DNA from: Pythium myriotylum
Taxonomy: Eukaryota; Oomycota; Peronosporomycetes; Pythiales; Pythiaceae
Assembly (NCBI GenBank): GCA_023091665.1
Contig: JALJCQ010000006.1
Coordinates: 868,001-932,000 of the forward strand
Length of the DNA stretch: 64,000 nt
Direction: 5' to 3'
The position numbers were made by a program, and so were the translations under genes. Of the stretch, positions 1-9,017 are shown piece by piece (position 1 is the first letter of the stretch; each line of letters starts with the position of its first letter). The notes beneath the pieces were generated by a model. The model was given only the letters and a program-made list of their open reading frames with translations, had not been told where the DNA came from and did not search any database.

Positions 1-499
1 TCACGGGCCGCTGGAAGACCGGTATCTTTGGCTTCGTCGACACGATCGTGCCCAATGGTGAGTCGCCACAGCCATTTCGATGACCACTTGTCCCTTGCTA
101 ACTCGGTCGATGCTGTCTCTAGCGATCATGTCGTGCTGTTGCCCGGCCATCTCAGTGGCTCAGATCTCGGCCCGCATCGGCATGATGCCGTTCTACCACG
201 TGCTCGGTCTCTTCTCCGGCCTCTACTTCCTCGCGTTCCTCGCCGCCGTAACGCACTCCAAGTTCTTCGATGTGATCACCTGGCTTGCGGCGATCGTCGC
301 GGCACTCTGCATGCTTCGCATGCGCTGGCGTCTCCGCACCATCTTCTCGATCCCCGGCTCTCCGCTCGAGGACGCCTTCTACGCCTTCTGCTGCGGCTGC
401 TGCTCGATCGCACAGATGGCCTCCCACGTCGAGTCGTACGAGCCGGGCACCTTTGCCTTCGCGCCGCGCGAGACCCTCCAGGGCTACTCATTCAACTAG
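1..499 (+). CDS. PLAC8-family cysteine-rich membrane protein, 3' part
   Basis: The 5' end lies outside the window. Two exons are visible: 1..57 and 123..499, joined across a 65-nt intron (58..122) with a GTGAGT donor and a CTCTAG acceptor. The spliced reading gives W-K-T-G-I-F-G-F, then a CCCP cluster followed by VAQI, a hydrophobic stretch (LGLFSGLYFLAFLAAV), and a second Cys cluster (FCCGCCSIAQM) before a short tail ending at TAG 497-499. The spacing 'CCCP..aqi' followed by 'R..D.....CC..C...Q' is that of the PLAC8/Cornifelin/DUF614 family, which holds plant cadmium-resistance and fruit-weight proteins and many oomycete membrane proteins. Function here is unknown; a membrane-associated role is likely. 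The family call is fairly secure; the N terminus cannot be judged. Confidence 0.75.
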
Positions 500-790
500 A
501 CACGGCTCTGCGGCCGCAGGGAAGCTCTTTTAGCGTCGTTGCGGCGACTGTATGACTACCTATCTGAATTTTAAAGCTTTCCACCGACTAGACTTCTTGG
601 TTCTCCGGCTGCGTTTGTATGTGTATGTAGTTTTTCAGCTCTATTCCTCCCCTGCTCCTAATCGTCTCTGGTCCTTGTATGTTCATTATCTGGTCATGTA
701 GTGTCGTAGTTTCGTGGTGGCTTGCCGTGTGTCTTGGTCTTGTATATCATCGTCTCTGAACAAAAAAGTAAACAAATCCACTCAACTCCA
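500..790. other. Convergent intergenic spacer
   Basis: This 291-bp spacer lies between the 3' ends of the PLAC8 gene and the nucleotidyltransferase gene. It is T-rich compared with the flanking exons, as expected for two facing 3' UTRs. No further gene is seen. Confidence 0.5.
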
Positions 791-3700
791 TCAATCGGCA
801 AAGCTGGACGCATCGAACTCATCGTTGAAGAGGCCGCCGAGAACACTCGCGGCGGTCGCGGCAGCCGCAGCATTTCCAGCAGCAGCCGCGGCAGCAGCAG
901 CCATGGCTGCACTGGTTGCGATGGACTGATCCTTATGCGTGTGGAAAGGAAGCTCATTCACGGGCTCGAACACCAGGCGCATCGCGCGTTCGACTCCAAT
1001 CTCTCCCTCATCACGAGCTGCCGCCTGCACAAGCACGGTGAACGCACGCACGAACTGCTGGCGGATGTACTTGTCACGCGTGCCCTTCAGGACGTGAGCC
1101 ACATCGTAGGAAGTCTCGAAAGGGTCCTCGATACTCAAACGAGAGTGGAGCTTCCACAAATGGTGGGCCTTCTTTTCGCTCTTCAGCAGTTCACGGCCCA
1201 TTCGAATCGACACCACCGAACGAGAAGCATCGAATTCCAGGCCGTAATACTGCAAGAAGCCGAGGAAGAGCTCGCCAACGCTCGCCTTGTTGCGACTACC
1301 GAAGTTCTGGAGCAACTCAAGCTTCTCACTAGAGTCCGGGAATGAGTACGGATCAAAAAAGTAGGTCTCCATCGACCCCGGAGATGAACTTGATCCCGCG
1401 ATGGTTGGACCTGCATCGCTATCGCCTGGAAGTGTGCCTGGTGCGCGAGAGAGCACACTCGGCAACTGCCTCTCCTTTGCCATCTCATCTGTCCGCTCTG
1501 TGAGTCGGCAGAACGGCGACTTGGGTGGGCACGTCACATTCGCAACTGTACACGAACATGTCGGCTCTCCATTCCAGTTTGGCGGGAGCGTCTGGAGCAC
1601 TGGGAGGATCGGTGGATTCTGTCGCTGCAGATAGTGGATCAGCATGAGGAGGTATCCATAGGATGACAGAGTGCTTTCAGCAGCGCAGTTCATTCGTCGG
1701 CGCTTGACAAACTGCTTCAACACGAATGCCAACACGCGGACACGTTCATCAGCATTCGCGTAAGCACGAAGCAGGCTCGTGTTTCGCTGCGCCAAAAGGT
1801 TTTCAACGCATAGATCGCACTCGATACCAGAGTCAGCCATCTTGAACATCACGATTGGGATTCGAGCTGTGAGGCGGGACGCGTCCACTTCCATGAACAA
1901 ATCTGGACGCGACTCGAGCAGATGCACTGCCTGACTCAATATTCTCCGCTTGTCGTCAACCGTCATGCTAGCGATCACCTCAGGACGTAGCACCAAACAC
2001 ATGTCCATATCGCTCTCGCCAGTACCAAAATCGTTCGCGGAGGAACCGAACACATCGAGTTCGGCATCAAGTCCCTCAAGCTTGCGAACAACTTGCGAGT
2101 GAACGATATTGTAGATTCCCTGACGCTGTCGACGGAAGTCTTCTGCATTCGGAATAAGCTTCGCCGCTTCTTTGTGAATCCAATCGGAGAGTTGTTCGTG
2201 AACAAACTTCGACCACTGTTCAGTGCTCGTGTCCACGTCCTGGAGCGGCTCAAATTGGTAATGGTACTGCCAGTATGCAGCCTTCTCAGCATCTGAACGG
2301 AAATACAATCCGCTCACAGCACAATACAGACGGCGTTGGTAGTACTCTACTTGCTGCCAGCACTCGTAGGAGACAAATTCCTTGATCCACGGGTTTGCTT
2401 GCACTGAGTTCAAAACGTTGCGAATAGTGCCGTGGAAGGTTTCGATCGGGCTCGGAATGGTATCGGTCACGGGGAAGCGAGCCATCTCCTGCTCGTCAAG
2501 TGACACAAGGGCGAGCAAGTCGCTGATGAAGTCTTCGAGAAGAGCTTGACCGTGGAGGAACACTGTCTCGATCTGGTCGATGAGCCGCATGAAAGCCAAG
2601 AGGTTGCTGAGGATGCCACCCGTGTCGCGCTTCAACCGGTTTTGTCGGAACTTCTCGGTGATGCTACGCAAAAATTCGATGAAGTGACTGTAGTCCATCG
2701 CAACCTTCAGTCGGTTGCTTCTCACGATAGTCGCGTTAGAGTAGAAGCCGCTTCCGTTCGAGTTGTCGTTGTCACCGCGGTACTCGCCGTCACCCTGGTC
2801 GCGGTGGCGTGGCTTGAGTTCCTCAAATATACGGAATTCGAACTCACCGGGCGACCGCGGTGCACGGAACGTGATGCGCGTGTTCCAGTGACGCGCTTGA
2901 CGGTGGATCTTATTTTCGAAAAGCACTTGCTTGACGAAAATCGGCTTCTCGTTTGTTGGCTGGCCGATGCGGAAGAGCCCAATGAGCAGAACTCGCCCCG
3001 GACGGCACTCATCCGTCAGCAAGCTGACCTGGACCTTGATCGTGTCGTTCGGCTTCGTCACATCGGGACTCACCACAGCTGTCGATCCGCCGCCACCGCC
3101 ATTCGTGCCATTTCCGAAAGTTAAACCACTTCCAGAATCTCGTCGAGCAAGAGGATCATACCCTCCACCACCGCTAAACGGCGATCGGGCAGGTGGAAGT
3201 GAACGCGCGAGTCCATCTCCGCCCCCATACATGTCACGCTGATGTGGCGAGCGGGCCATGACTTGGCTATTGGTACGCACGAGTGGCCGTGGGGCACTGA
3301 GAAAGCCCCCACGCTCATCCCAACTGCTGCTGAGTGGCGGGCTGCTTCGAGGCTCGCTCTTGTGCAAAAGTCCGAGCAGGTCTTCTCCTGAAATGGCCAT
3401 GGGCGATTCGCGACGGTGCTGCTGGTGGTGCGGCTGGTAGTTCTCGATCGTCATGGCACCCGGGTGGTGCGGCAGGTTGAGCGGCGCTGGCGGGAAAGAG
3501 CTGGACATGGTCACTGGAGGCGGCCGCGGTCGCGTGCTCTCGAGGTCGAAGCGCGGCTCGAGCGAGGCGCTGTTCAGCAGCCCGAGCAGCGCCTCGCCCG
3601 AGTCGGCGAGCGGCTGCGGCGCGTGGTGGTGCGACTGCTGGGCGCGCTGCGAGTGCGGCGGCGAGCCGCCGGCACGGTAGAGCGCGGCCATTTGCTGGTT

Positions 3701-4369
3701 CATCTGGTCGCGCATGCGGTCCGAGTCGTACGTGCCGCTGCCCCACGGGTCCGACGCCGGCGCGGCGCGTTGCTGCGAGGCGGCGGACGACGAGGACGAC
3801 TGGCCGATCGAGCCAATGGACCCGAACGAGCTCGAGCTGCCAAACGCACTCGAGCGATCGAAGCCGCCGCTGGCGGGACGGTCTCCGTTATCGCCGAGGC
3901 GGAGGCCGCCCATGCTCTGCGAGAGATCGAAGGCGCCACTCGAGGACGCGTAGTCGCCGCTGAAGAACGACGTCGTGCCGGAGGAGGAGGACGTGTTGGA
4001 CGATTGAAGCGACGTCGGCGGCGGCGGCTGCGAGGACCCGAACGGAGACGAATAGTAGGCCGACTGCGGCGGCGGCGAGGACTGCGGCGGCAGCGCGTGG
4101 TGCTGGTGGAGCTGGTGGTGCTGCTGCATATGCGGCGGGGGCGGAGGCGGTCGGTGGAGCGCGGTCTGCTGCGGCGGGTACGGGGGCATCGAGTAGAAGC
4201 CCGCGTCGTGGGCCGGCGGCAGCGGCGGCGACGGCGACGGCGATCCGGAGGGCGCGCCGAAGCCCCAGGGGGACGAGGGCGGCGCGCGGCCGAAGGGCGA
4301 GTCGTCGGTGTCGCCTGGCGGCGGCGGCGGCGGGCGATGGCCCCAGGGATCGCCCTGGTGGAAGCTCAT
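791..4369 (-). CDS. Non-canonical poly(A)/poly(U) polymerase (Cid1/TUTase-like)
   Basis: An intronless reading of 1192 residues. The start is placed at ATG 4369 (MSFHQGD), because the open frame further upstream is low-complexity and that ATG opens the composition typical of the protein. Residues 1-480 are Pro/Gln/Ser/Gly-rich and probably disordered. Residues about 490-610 look like an all-beta domain (W-N-T-R-I-T-F-R-A-P, then G-E-F-E-F-R-I-F). The nucleotidyltransferase core follows near residue 770 with the signature FGSSANDFGTGESDMDM, which supplies G-S and the two metal-binding Asp residues; IECDLCVEN provides the third carboxylate. A PAP-associated region (VGELFLGFLQYYGLEFD) sits near residue 1050. 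Such enzymes add A or U to RNA 3' ends in cytoplasm, nucleus or organelle. Substrate and compartment cannot be read from the sequence. The C terminus carries an Ala-rich tract. Confidence 0.88.
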   Translation of the reverse strand: MSFHQGDPWGHRPPPPPPGDTDDSPFGRAPPSSPWGFGAPSGSPSPSPPLPPAHDAGFYSMPPYPPQQTALHRPPPPPPHMQQHHQLHQHHALPPQSSPPPQSAYYSSPFGSSQPPPPTSLQSSNTSSSSGTTSFFSGDYASSSGAFDLSQSMGGLRLGDNGDRPASGGFDRSSAFGSSSSFGSIGSIGQSSSSSAASQQRAAPASDPWGSGTYDSDRMRDQMNQQMAALYRAGGSPPHSQRAQQSHHHAPQPLADSGEALLGLLNSASLEPRFDLESTRPRPPPVTMSSSFPPAPLNLPHHPGAMTIENYQPHHQQHRRESPMAISGEDLLGLLHKSEPRSSPPLSSSWDERGGFLSAPRPLVRTNSQVMARSPHQRDMYGGGDGLARSLPPARSPFSGGGGYDPLARRDSGSGLTFGNGTNGGGGGSTAVVSPDVTKPNDTIKVQVSLLTDECRPGRVLLIGLFRIGQPTNEKPIFVKQVLFENKIHRQARHWNTRITFRAPRSPGEFEFRIFEELKPRHRDQGDGEYRGDNDNSNGSGFYSNATIVRSNRLKVAMDYSHFIEFLRSITEKFRQNRLKRDTGGILSNLLAFMRLIDQIETVFLHGQALLEDFISDLLALVSLDEQEMARFPVTDTIPSPIETFHGTIRNVLNSVQANPWIKEFVSYECWQQVEYYQRRLYCAVSGLYFRSDAEKAAYWQYHYQFEPLQDVDTSTEQWSKFVHEQLSDWIHKEAAKLIPNAEDFRRQRQGIYNIVHSQVVRKLEGLDAELDVFGSSANDFGTGESDMDMCLVLRPEVIASMTVDDKRRILSQAVHLLESRPDLFMEVDASRLTARIPIVMFKMADSGIECDLCVENLLAQRNTSLLRAYANADERVRVLAFVLKQFVKRRRMNCAAESTLSSYGYLLMLIHYLQRQNPPILPVLQTLPPNWNGEPTCSCTVANVTCPPKSPFCRLTERTDEMAKERQLPSVLSRAPGTLPGDSDAGPTIAGSSSSPGSMETYFFDPYSFPDSSEKLELLQNFGSRNKASVGELFLGFLQYYGLEFDASRSVVSIRMGRELLKSEKKAHHLWKLHSRLSIEDPFETSYDVAHVLKGTRDKYIRQQFVRAFTVLVQAAARDEGEIGVERAMRLVFEPVNELPFHTHKDQSIATSAAMAAAAAAAAGNAAAAATAASVLGGLFNDEFDASSFAD

Positions 4370-4758
4370 CGTCGGCGGCGGCTGCCGAGTGATGCACGCG
4401 TCAGTAGGAAGCGAGAGGCACATGGATCGCAAGAGCAGACGCGGGAGACTCACATGATCCACTCCGCGGCGCGGTCCGGCGAGCGGGAGGGCGTCGGAGG
4501 AGGCCGGGAGCGACGGCTTGGCGAGCGCGGCGGCGCGGGGAGGATGAGGAGGATGGAGAGGGGGACCCCACCGCGTTGCTTTCCCCCCTTGGACACACAC
4601 ATCTTCGGCGAGAGAGAGCGCAGAGAGGCTACTATTGGAGATATTTCAGTACATTTTGGTGTTTACTGAAGCGATTTCAATAGAGGCCCCCACAAACGAG
4701 CCACCATGTACTGGGTTCGGTGAACTCGGAGTAGGTGAGAACGCCGCTTCAAGTTGGC
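4370..4758. other. Divergent intergenic region
   Basis: This 389-bp region lies between the start of the nucleotidyltransferase gene (-) and the predicted seven-exon gene (+). It probably holds both promoters. A purine-rich GAGAGAGAG run occurs near 4610. No coding sequence is supported. Confidence 0.4.
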
Positions 4759-5951
4759 ATGGACAGGAGGAAGCACGACGCGACGAAGGCGCCGCTCACA
4801 GTCGCGCGGATCCCCGCGCTCGTGCGAGAAGGTGAGCGCTGTATGCGCAGTTGCGTCTCGTCTATGCACGCTGCATTTAAGGAAGCGAGCTGAGGCGCCG
4901 CAGTGGATGTGATAGTGCGGACCTTCGCTGCGAGCCGACTGCCGACGGACCCCGACGATGTGCGTGCGCGTTGGAGCGGACGAGCGAGCGATCCCAGAGG
5001 GCGGTTTGCTCATGAGCATGTGTTGGAGATAGGTCGTCGAGTTGTGCGAGGGCGTGCTCGCGCGGATCGAAGAGATCGACGCGTTTCGCCAGACGTTGAG
5101 ACCTGGTGAGCAGCTCAGATGTGTGCGTGGAAATTGGAGTGGGTGCTGAAAGCTAGGATGTAGGGCCTCTGGAGGCGATCGTCCAGAAGCAGATCAAAAG
5201 GCTGGACTCGGTGATCGAAAGTCTCCACGCTAGCGGGTCCGATGTCGCGTCGACGACGAAGAAGCAGTCGCAGAGTAGAGAACCAGTCGTACTGGTGGAC
5301 ACGAGGTCGGTCTGCTTGGTCGACTCATTGCATCGTGAGTGCCACTAACGGCAGCATCACTTATCCTAAAGGCGCCGACTTTCCATCACACCTGTGCACG
5401 GAAACCTGGTGATCAAGCGAACCCCGAGCGTCTCGGCAGCTCCGGGATCAGCCAGCCAACAGGTTACTCGACGACTTTCTCGTCACCCGAAGCCCATATA
5501 CAAATGGGAGAAGCGGCGCCACCTCCACATCACACCATCGCACGGCAGTCCCTACACTCGCAACGAGCGTGCGTGCGAATCTCTTGAACGAGCTTTGTGA
5601 CAGGTCTGCGGCGACGAGCTAAGTGTTTTCTTTCTAGTCATGGACGACGACGCCGACGAGGCCTGCATGGAGCTTCGCCCGTGCGAAGAGCCTGGCCACT
5701 ACGTGCGCTCGAGCATGGGCTACGCCATGAACGACAAGAGTGGGAGATCTTCTTTCGATTTCCAGATCCTGCTCACGGAGACCGAAGTGCAGACGCTCAA
5801 GGTCCGTCCTTTCTCGCGAGGGTCACTCATCCACCACACACACACACAGCTCGTTGTCTCACGTCTTCTGGTTCTTGCAAATGATCTCCAGTTCCAGCGG
5901 CGGCAACTCCAAGCGGAGCAGCGCCATCTCCAGCGACAGCAAGCCAAGTAG
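4759..5951 (+). CDS. Predicted seven-exon gene, unknown coiled-coil protein
   Basis: Assembled by hand from short exons that no single open frame reveals: 4759..4831, 4904..4959, 5033..5105, 5164..5334, 5429..5572, 5638..5801, 5892..5951. Every junction has GT-AG ends and consistent phase, and the total is 246 codons plus stop. Introns run 58-94 nt, like those of secure genes nearby. The product begins MDRRKHDATKAPLTVARI and has a helical segment (CEGVLARIEEIDAFR, then QIKRLDSVIESL). It ends in a Gln-rich helix (QRRQLQAEQRHLQRQQAK). The helical pair around an LDSVI core loosely resembles a BAG-type bundle, but I do not claim that. Exons 1-4 are the firmest. The exon 4-5 and 5-6 junctions have competing acceptors and donors, and the last intron could be retained in frame. 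The family is not recognised. Confidence 0.42.
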
Positions 5952-6215
5952 AGAGAGAGAGAGAGAGAGAGCGATCGGAGGTCTCATGAACCCAGGAATC
6001 AGCCGTTTCGACCGATATCCGTTTTTCGATTACGGCTGGAAATTAGTTGAAACACTTGAGCGGGTTTTCAACACCTTTTGACTTGCTTTCACTATGCTCA
6101 TGATACTTATTTGGAAATGTTTAAAACAATTCAGAATATCTCACCTGATTTGAGCGGCTCTTGGGTTCGCTGGAAGCGTTGGGCTCGATCGAGCTCATTC
6201 CGCGACGAAAAGCCC
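5952..6215. repeat. Short spacer with (GA)n microsatellite
   Basis: A run of GA dinucleotides begins at about 5951 and is followed by AT-richer sequence up to the next start codon. It is probably the 5' UTR and promoter of the membrane-protein gene. An open frame runs upstream of 6216, but its composition differs from the conserved coding part, so it is treated as non-coding. Confidence 0.5.
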
Positions 6216-8786
6216 ATGGACGTCAAGCTCGCGACGCCGACGCCGGCGCCCGCCGTGTCGCTCGACGCGTACACCAAGCCGCGCGTCGAGATCGCCAAAG
6301 AATGGCACGACACGGTCATCATCCCGCGCCGGAAGATGGACCCGGCCACGGGCAAGTACCGCCTCGTGGAAATGGGCGAGGACCATACGGACAGCGAGCT
6401 CTACCCTGTCTGGGGCACCTCGCTCAGCGACCTCACGGTCTTTGGCATCGGCATTGGGCTCTACTTCCGCACGCTCGTGCACCTCGGCCTCCTCTTCTTT
6501 GCCTTCTCGCTCGTGTCGATCCCGACCATTGGCTATTTCGTGAGCGAAGGGTACTCGGGTATTTTCTCCGAGCGCAGATTCAATAATGCGACTATCGACC
6601 CGCGCATTTGGGGCACGGCTGTGTGCTCGCGCGTGGTCACGAAGACGCAGTCGAACGGTTCGCAGCTCGTAATCCACGACTGTCCGATGAACCAGATGCA
6701 AATGTTCATCGACCTCGGGATCCTCGGTGTCTTGTCAATCTACTTGTTTGTCGCCGCGGTCCTTCAGAATCGCGCCACTAAGTTCATTGACGAGCAGGAG
6801 CAAACGGCGTCTGACTACGCCGTCATCGTCAAGGATCCGGACGCAGATGCCCACGATCCGGATGAGTGGAAGGAGTTTTTCAGTCAGTTTGGCCCTGTCA
6901 AATTTGTCACGGTCGCCGTGAACAACCACAAGTTACTCTCAGCACTTGCTCACAAGCGATACATGGAAGAGATGCTCAAGATGGAGTCGACAGACCCTGA
7001 TATCATTGCGACGGCGCTAAAGGTTACGAGGTTCGGGCCACCCCCACCACGTCCTCCGTGCTGGAAGCGTGTTCTCCAGCGTTTTACGTTTTATCGCGAC
7101 ATCAACTACTGGCAGAACGAGCTGCACTTCTATCGGCAGTATATCGCAACGATTCTTCAGCAAGAGCGTGACCGAGGCTTTAGGGTGTGGACAGTGTTCG
7201 TCATGTTTGAGACGGAGGAAGCTCAACGCAAATGCCTTCGTGAGACCACCGCTGGCTTATGCTCAACCATGTGTGACTCGAAGTACACCAGCGTCCCTGA
7301 GCACCTTCGATTCCGCGGGAAAAACGTTCTGCGCGTGGAAGAGCCACCAGAGCCCTCGTCAGTGCAGTGGAAGTTTGTTGGTGTGGGGCGAGGAACCCGT
7401 TTGCGGCAGCAGTTTGTCAGTGTCGTGATAGTCACGCTACTAATCCTGGGAGTGTACCATCTCATGAAGTGTCTAAAGCAGCATTTCGTGCTTGACCCGG
7501 CCATCAAATCTGACCAGCGCCGTCAGAACCTCTTCGTCCTGGCCTACGCACTGACATTCACTGACATCTTCGGGTGCAAGATCCTTTATTACTCGCATTT
7601 CCTCGAGCATCACCAATCCAAGGAACGGGAGCAGCTGTCTTACTTGAACAAGCTTTTGGTCTTCCGCTCGTTCAACTCGGCCGTCATCATATACCTGCTC
7701 ATGGATTTTTTGGATGTGTTGGCACCGTACAATTTGCTACAGATCCAGGCAATCTTGATCGCAAACTTCACGACCACACCGATCTTGCAGCTCGTGAGTC
7801 TCTACTACCGCTTTTGCCAAATTGTATTTGGACCGTACGCAAAGACCCAGAAGAAGCTCAACTTGTTCTACTCGGGTGCATATTGGCAGCTTGCCGAGCG
7901 GTACACTGAAATCACGAAAACTGTCGGAATCGCGCTATTCTTTAAGCCCATTCTTCCGACTGGGCTTATCGTGACCTCAGTGAGTATGCTCGTCAACTAC
8001 TGGGTCGACAAGTATTGCCTCCTGCGCAAATGGAAAGTACCCCCGCGCTACGATGGGCTCTTGGCTCGGGCGTCTCGCTACCACTTGCTCATCATTACCA
8101 TGGCGGCGCTTATCATGACGGGTCACTGGTACAACGGCTGGCCGTACGATACGAAAGCGAAGCTAGCGATGGATGATGTCAAGTTCAAGCTCAAGGAGGC
8201 CACTGAACTATTCGGCTCGGCTGCAGTAGCCGAAGTGCTCAACTGGATCTTCCCGTTCCCACGTCGCGGCTACCCCAACAAAAGCCAACAAAGCATGATG
8301 GCGACGGTCAACGCTGTCATCATTTGTGTAATTTGCATTGTGATCCTGTGGCTGCTTGCTGGCATAATGCAGAAAGCGTGGGCAAAGTTTGTGACGGGTA
8401 AAAGTGCGTCGTCGAAGCGGTTCGATGACGTTGTGAGCGAAATCCCATGTTCTCGAGTCAAGAACCTAAATGCGTATGTTCCGTCGTATGATTCGTGGTA
8501 CTCGGATTTTCCCTTCCTTTGTGTCGATCTCACGCAGTTCGACAACGAGTACATCAGCTGGACAGGCGACTTCGAGGCTTACTCGCTCGTGAACGATCTC
8601 AAAGCTGACGGCGAGTTATACCGCGAAATTTTCAAGGAAGTTGGCGGTGTGCCCCTCGAGAAGCTTTTTGGTATCTGCAAGCAGTACGATGTCGACACGC
8701 AGTACCTAGAACGCTACGACCGTTCTCCTGTCGGCTCTGGCGGCCACACACCTCCCACGAGCAGCGCCCGGATCGACGCTGTTTAG
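6216..8786 (+). CDS. OSCA/TMEM63 (CSC1)-like multipass membrane protein
   Basis: 856 residues, single exon. ATG 6216 (MDVKLATPTPAP) is chosen because composition changes there; the frame is open for 46 more codons upstream. Membrane segments are seen near residues 70-108 (FGIGIGLYFRTLVHLGLLFF), 162-183, 395-420, 430-470, 490-540, 575-600, 625-640 and 695-720. Between the second and third lies a large cytosolic part with a ferredoxin/RRM-like stretch (FFSQFGPVKFVTVAVNNHK). The order of N-terminal helices, a cytosolic RRM-like domain and an 8-9 helix core is that of the OSCA/TMEM63/CSC1 mechanosensitive and osmosensitive cation channels, related to anoctamins. The core segment NYWVDKYCLLRKWKVPP resembles the 'VDKYNLL' region of that family. 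Ion specificity is not deducible. An anoctamin-like scramblase is the main alternative. Confidence 0.65.
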   Translation: MDVKLATPTPAPAVSLDAYTKPRVEIAKEWHDTVIIPRRKMDPATGKYRLVEMGEDHTDSELYPVWGTSLSDLTVFGIGIGLYFRTLVHLGLLFFAFSLVSIPTIGYFVSEGYSGIFSERRFNNATIDPRIWGTAVCSRVVTKTQSNGSQLVIHDCPMNQMQMFIDLGILGVLSIYLFVAAVLQNRATKFIDEQEQTASDYAVIVKDPDADAHDPDEWKEFFSQFGPVKFVTVAVNNHKLLSALAHKRYMEEMLKMESTDPDIIATALKVTRFGPPPPRPPCWKRVLQRFTFYRDINYWQNELHFYRQYIATILQQERDRGFRVWTVFVMFETEEAQRKCLRETTAGLCSTMCDSKYTSVPEHLRFRGKNVLRVEEPPEPSSVQWKFVGVGRGTRLRQQFVSVVIVTLLILGVYHLMKCLKQHFVLDPAIKSDQRRQNLFVLAYALTFTDIFGCKILYYSHFLEHHQSKEREQLSYLNKLLVFRSFNSAVIIYLLMDFLDVLAPYNLLQIQAILIANFTTTPILQLVSLYYRFCQIVFGPYAKTQKKLNLFYSGAYWQLAERYTEITKTVGIALFFKPILPTGLIVTSVSMLVNYWVDKYCLLRKWKVPPRYDGLLARASRYHLLIITMAALIMTGHWYNGWPYDTKAKLAMDDVKFKLKEATELFGSAAVAEVLNWIFPFPRRGYPNKSQQSMMATVNAVIICVICIVILWLLAGIMQKAWAKFVTGKSASSKRFDDVVSEIPCSRVKNLNAYVPSYDSWYSDFPFLCVDLTQFDNEYISWTGDFEAYSLVNDLKADGELYREIFKEVGGVPLEKLFGICKQYDVDTQYLERYDRSPVGSGGHTPPTSSARIDAV

Positions 8787-9017
8787 TTTCCTTCATGTTA
8801 CGTACAGGATACATTAGTATCGCGTGTGTGGATTCTTTAAATCCAGGTTCCTCCTTCGTCAAGCCTCTCGTTTCATAATCGCCATCTTCCCAAAGCAACC
8901 TCCATTTATAGACTCGCAGCATTGGGCTCTGGTTCTGCGTCTCCGTCCGTCTTGTCGCATAAAACCACAGGCGGCTTCTTGCATCGCTCATTTCAGGTCT
9001 TTCGGTCTCAAACAACC

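Noticed and set aside
3416..4669. 417-codon Arg-rich plus-strand frame
   Set aside because: Antisense of the Pro/Gln/Ser-rich N terminus of the nucleotidyltransferase; GC-rich shadow frame.
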